This document shows positions 61,854 to 64,000 of a DNA stretch of 64,000 nucleotides, in pieces (the first letter of the stretch is position 1; each line of letters starts with the position of its first letter). A model generated the notes under the pieces. It made no database searches. It had not been told where the DNA came from and saw nothing but the letters and a program-made list of their open reading frames with translations. Origin of the DNA: Planctomycetota bacterium (GTDB taxonomy: Bacteria > Planctomycetota > JACQVV01 > JASMLP01). A program made the translations under genes and the position numbers. The DNA lies in assembly GCA_030748635.1 (NCBI GenBank), contig JASMLP010000101.1:1-64000 (forward strand), written 5' to 3'.

Positions 61854-64000
61854 GTGTCGGATCTATCTACGGCTCCCTCTGACCTCGAGTCGCGGCTTCA
61901 AGCCGCCCTCTCTGGGGAAGTGCGATTTGACCGTTCCACTCGGATCCTCTATTCCACCGACGCCTCCATCTATCAGATCGAACCGATCGGGGTCGTCCTT
62001 CCCCGAAATATTGAAGATGTAACCCGTCTGGTCAGGATCTGCCGAGAGACCCAAACTCCCCTTCTCCCACGTGGTGGGGGGACGAGCCTGGCGGGCCAAA
62101 CGGTCGGGCAAGCGATCGTCTGCGATTTTTCACGGCATATGGACAGGATTCTCGAGATCAATCCCGAAGAATGCTGGGCTTACGTCGAACCGGGCGTGAT
62201 TCAGTCCGAACTCAACCGAGCTGTCGAGTCCGTCGGTTTACGACTGGGCCCGGATACGGCGACTTCCCATCAGGCGGTACTGGGAGGCATGATCGGAAAC
62301 AATTCGTGCGGATCTCGCTCCCTTGTGTACGGCAAGACTTCTGATCACATCAGAGAGTTGGAGGTGATATTATCCGACGGCACCTGTACGACATTGCGAT
62401 CCTTATCACGCGAACAAGCAAAATTGAGAGCGCAGGAACAAGATCTTCTGGGAGGCATTTACCGAGAAGCGCTCTCCATAATCGAACAGGAGCAAGATGA
62501 AATCCGTAACCGATTCCCTTCCCTCAGTCGTAGGGTTTCCGGCTACGACCTCCCAAGCCTGCTGGGAGACCGGGTCGACCTCTGCCGATTGATCGCCGGC
62601 AGCGAAGGCACCTTGGCCGTTGTGGTCGGCGCCAAAATGGGACTCGTCCCCTTACCTCCGCGCTCGGGACTGCTGGTTCTACACTGCCAAGATCTCATCG
62701 AAGCGGTGGAAGCGACCCATCCCGCTCTCCAGGCCGCGCCCTCCGCGATCGAGTTACTCGATGACATGGTTTTGGATCTGGCTCATCAATCGCACGCCAC
62801 CCGAAAAAAGCTGCATTTTCTCGAAGGGCGACCTCAGGCAGTCTTGATCATGGAGTTCCCCGGTGAAACCGAGGAGGAGATTCATATTCATTTTGCTGAA
62901 GCCAAAAAGCTTTTACGTGAGGCGGGTTTCACGGGGCCTTTCACCCAGACAACCGACGCGCAGTGCGTCGCGGACATCTGGGCCGTCCGGAAAGCGGGAC
63001 TGCCGCTTTTGCTCTCCAATCCCGACCCCCGGAAACCGGTCTCTTTCGTTGAAGATTCCGCCGTTCCGGTAGACAAATTGGCCGAATATGTCCGAGGATT
63101 TCGCTCCATCGTCGCCAAGTACCAAACTCGGGCCGCCTTCTTTGCCCACGCCTCCGTAGGCTGCCTTCATATTCGGCCCCTTATCGACCTCAAGAAAGGT
63201 GAAGAGGTTGAAAAGATGAGGCAGATCTCCCACGAAGTGATGACGCTTGTTATCTCTCTGGGTGGGTCTGTCTCCGGTGAACATGGTGATGGGTTGAGTC
63301 GTAGCCTTCACCTGAAGCAAATGTATGGAGACCGGATTATTCACTGTTTCAAGAGGATCAAAACCGCTTTTGATCCTCAAGGCATTCTCAATCCCGGCAA
63401 GATCGTCGATCCGCCACCGATGACCGAGAATCTTCGCTACGGCGCGGCATACCAAACCACTTCCGCGGAGGGAAGATTTCAGTACCCCTACGACCGGAAT
63501 CAGGCTCTTGCCATCGAACTTTGCAACGGCGCCGGGGTGTGCAGAAAACGAAACGAGGGAACGATGTGTCCCTCGTTCATGGCCACTCGCGAAGAAGAAC
63601 ATTCCACTCGCGGTCGTGCCAATCTTTTACGAGCCTCCATCGATGGCCGGTTCAAAGATCTTCCCGATTCTCACCGGATCCTCGACAACGCACTTGATCT
63701 TTGCCTGGAATGCAAGGCCTGCAAGGCGGAATGTCCATCCGGAGTCGATATGGCTCGCCTCAAATCCGAATATTTGCAAGAGAGACACCTCCAGTTCGGA
63801 GCGCGTCCACGTGATCGATTTTTCGCCAGTGTCCGCTCGATGGCCCGGTGGGGGAGTCGCCTGAATCCACTGAGCTTCTGGCTCCAGAATCTACCCGGTT
63901 TTCGAGCGATTCAGCAATCGATATTCGGAGTGGATTCCCGTAGGGATCTCCCCCGATTCCAAAGTCAGACCTTTTCGAAATGGTTTCGTTCTCGCCCAAA
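61854..64000 (+). CDS. FAD-linked oxidase / Fe-S D-2-hydroxy acid dehydrogenase, C-terminus outside window
   Basis: 715 codons from GTG 61854 to the window end, no stop. The start is 3 bases after the aconitase-like stop. FAD domain: PLLPRGGGTSLAGQTVGQAI and GGMIGNNSCGSRSLVYGKTSDHI. FAD-oxidase C domain: VAGS-like IAGSEGTLAVV and SGEHGDG. Then a Fe-S module: CNGAGVCRKR from Cys557, and CLECKACKAECPSGVD (Cys617, 620, 623, 627). This is the plan of GlcD/GlpC-type fusions (Dld-II, YdiJ) that pass electrons from 2-hydroxy acids such as D-lactate, glycolate or 2-hydroxyglutarate to quinone or cytochrome. The tight junction to the hydratase gene hints at one pathway. Confidence 0.92.
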   Translation, partial: MSDLSTAPSDLESRLQAALSGEVRFDRSTRILYSTDASIYQIEPIGVVLPRNIEDVTRLVRICRETQTPLLPRGGGTSLAGQTVGQAIVCDFSRHMDRILEINPEECWAYVEPGVIQSELNRAVESVGLRLGPDTATSHQAVLGGMIGNNSCGSRSLVYGKTSDHIRELEVILSDGTCTTLRSLSREQAKLRAQEQDLLGGIYREALSIIEQEQDEIRNRFPSLSRRVSGYDLPSLLGDRVDLCRLIAGSEGTLAVVVGAKMGLVPLPPRSGLLVLHCQDLIEAVEATHPALQAAPSAIELLDDMVLDLAHQSHATRKKLHFLEGRPQAVLIMEFPGETEEEIHIHFAEAKKLLREAGFTGPFTQTTDAQCVADIWAVRKAGLPLLLSNPDPRKPVSFVEDSAVPVDKLAEYVRGFRSIVAKYQTRAAFFAHASVGCLHIRPLIDLKKGEEVEKMRQISHEVMTLVISLGGSVSGEHGDGLSRSLHLKQMYGDRIIHCFKRIKTAFDPQGILNPGKIVDPPPMTENLRYGAAYQTTSAEGRFQYPYDRNQALAIELCNGAGVCRKRNEGTMCPSFMATREEEHSTRGRANLLRASIDGRFKDLPDSHRILDNALDLCLECKACKAECPSGVDMARLKSEYLQERHLQFGARPRDRFFASVRSMARWGSRLNPLSFWLQNLPGFRAIQQSIFGVDSRRDLPRFQSQTFSKWFRSRP

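Noticed and set aside
63508-63864. Separate plus-strand open frame overlapping the dehydrogenase
   Set aside because: The dehydrogenase frame is continuous through both cysteine clusters to the window end; the overlapping frame is a shadow, and no frameshift is needed.

Overview
The window looks like a chromosomal segment of a Gram-negative bacterium with moderately high GC. Lipoproteins with lipoboxes, a predicted outer-membrane beta-barrel, and an MsbA-like exporter support a two-membrane envelope. Large Hanks-type Ser/Thr kinases with N-terminal zinc ribbons and C-terminal TPR or PQQ-like repeats, several alkaline-phosphatase-superfamily proteins, an HEAT/VWA protein and an alpha2-type glycyl-tRNA synthetase together suggest Planctomycetota or a neighbouring lineage. 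This placement is an inference; no rRNA gene is present to settle it. No phage, insertion sequence or CRISPR array was seen, and genes are tightly packed in short operons.

Layout. 1-3.1 kb (minus): a pyrimidine-type module with a PreA-like dihydropyrimidine dehydrogenase lacking its ferredoxin domain, an NCS2 permease with a large extra loop, and the start of a CaiB-type CoA transferase. 3.26-7.6 kb (minus): tRNA-Leu(CAG), smc and nrdR, the last two behind a good sigma70-type promoter. 7.8-10.4 kb (plus): a secreted papain-fold (CHAP/NlpC-like) protein and then a compact graspetide (microviridin-type RiPP) locus. That locus has its own promoter, a 60-residue precursor with a PFFARLL leader motif and three TxKYP[S/N]D cores separated by GGGGPQ, and one MdnC/MvdD-type ATP-grasp ligase. 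It is the most exciting system in the window. 10.4-19.4 kb: two divergent operons around four alkaline-phosphatase-superfamily proteins. The two minus-strand members keep the metal site, and the two plus-strand members appear to have lost most of it. 19.5-31 kb: metabolic genes including PepC, an MFS transporter, GlyRS, a nitroreductase with the iodotyrosine-deiodinase substrate triad, a Nudix hydrolase, a GcvT-fold protein, a PYROXD2-like oxidoreductase and P5C dehydrogenase.

31-38.5 kb: a VWA/HEAT protein followed by a Ser/Thr kinase with a PQQ-like domain, a secreted secretin-N-like protein, and htpG behind a promoter embedded in a perfect inverted repeat. 38.5-43.5 kb (minus): trpDCFBA and a cyclic-nucleotide-binding protein; trpE and trpG are not here. 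43.5-55.6 kb: envelope genes (Kelch lipoprotein, ABC exporter, large orphan lipoprotein, AlgE-like porin, FecR-like protein, two secreted Lys/Pro/Ser-rich proteins) plus a HAD phosphatase and a PTS IIA protein. 55.7-64 kb (plus): a 1319-residue kinase-TPR protein, an aconitase-superfamily protein with the swivel domain fused in front of the catalytic domains, and an FAD/Fe-S dehydrogenase that runs off the window end.
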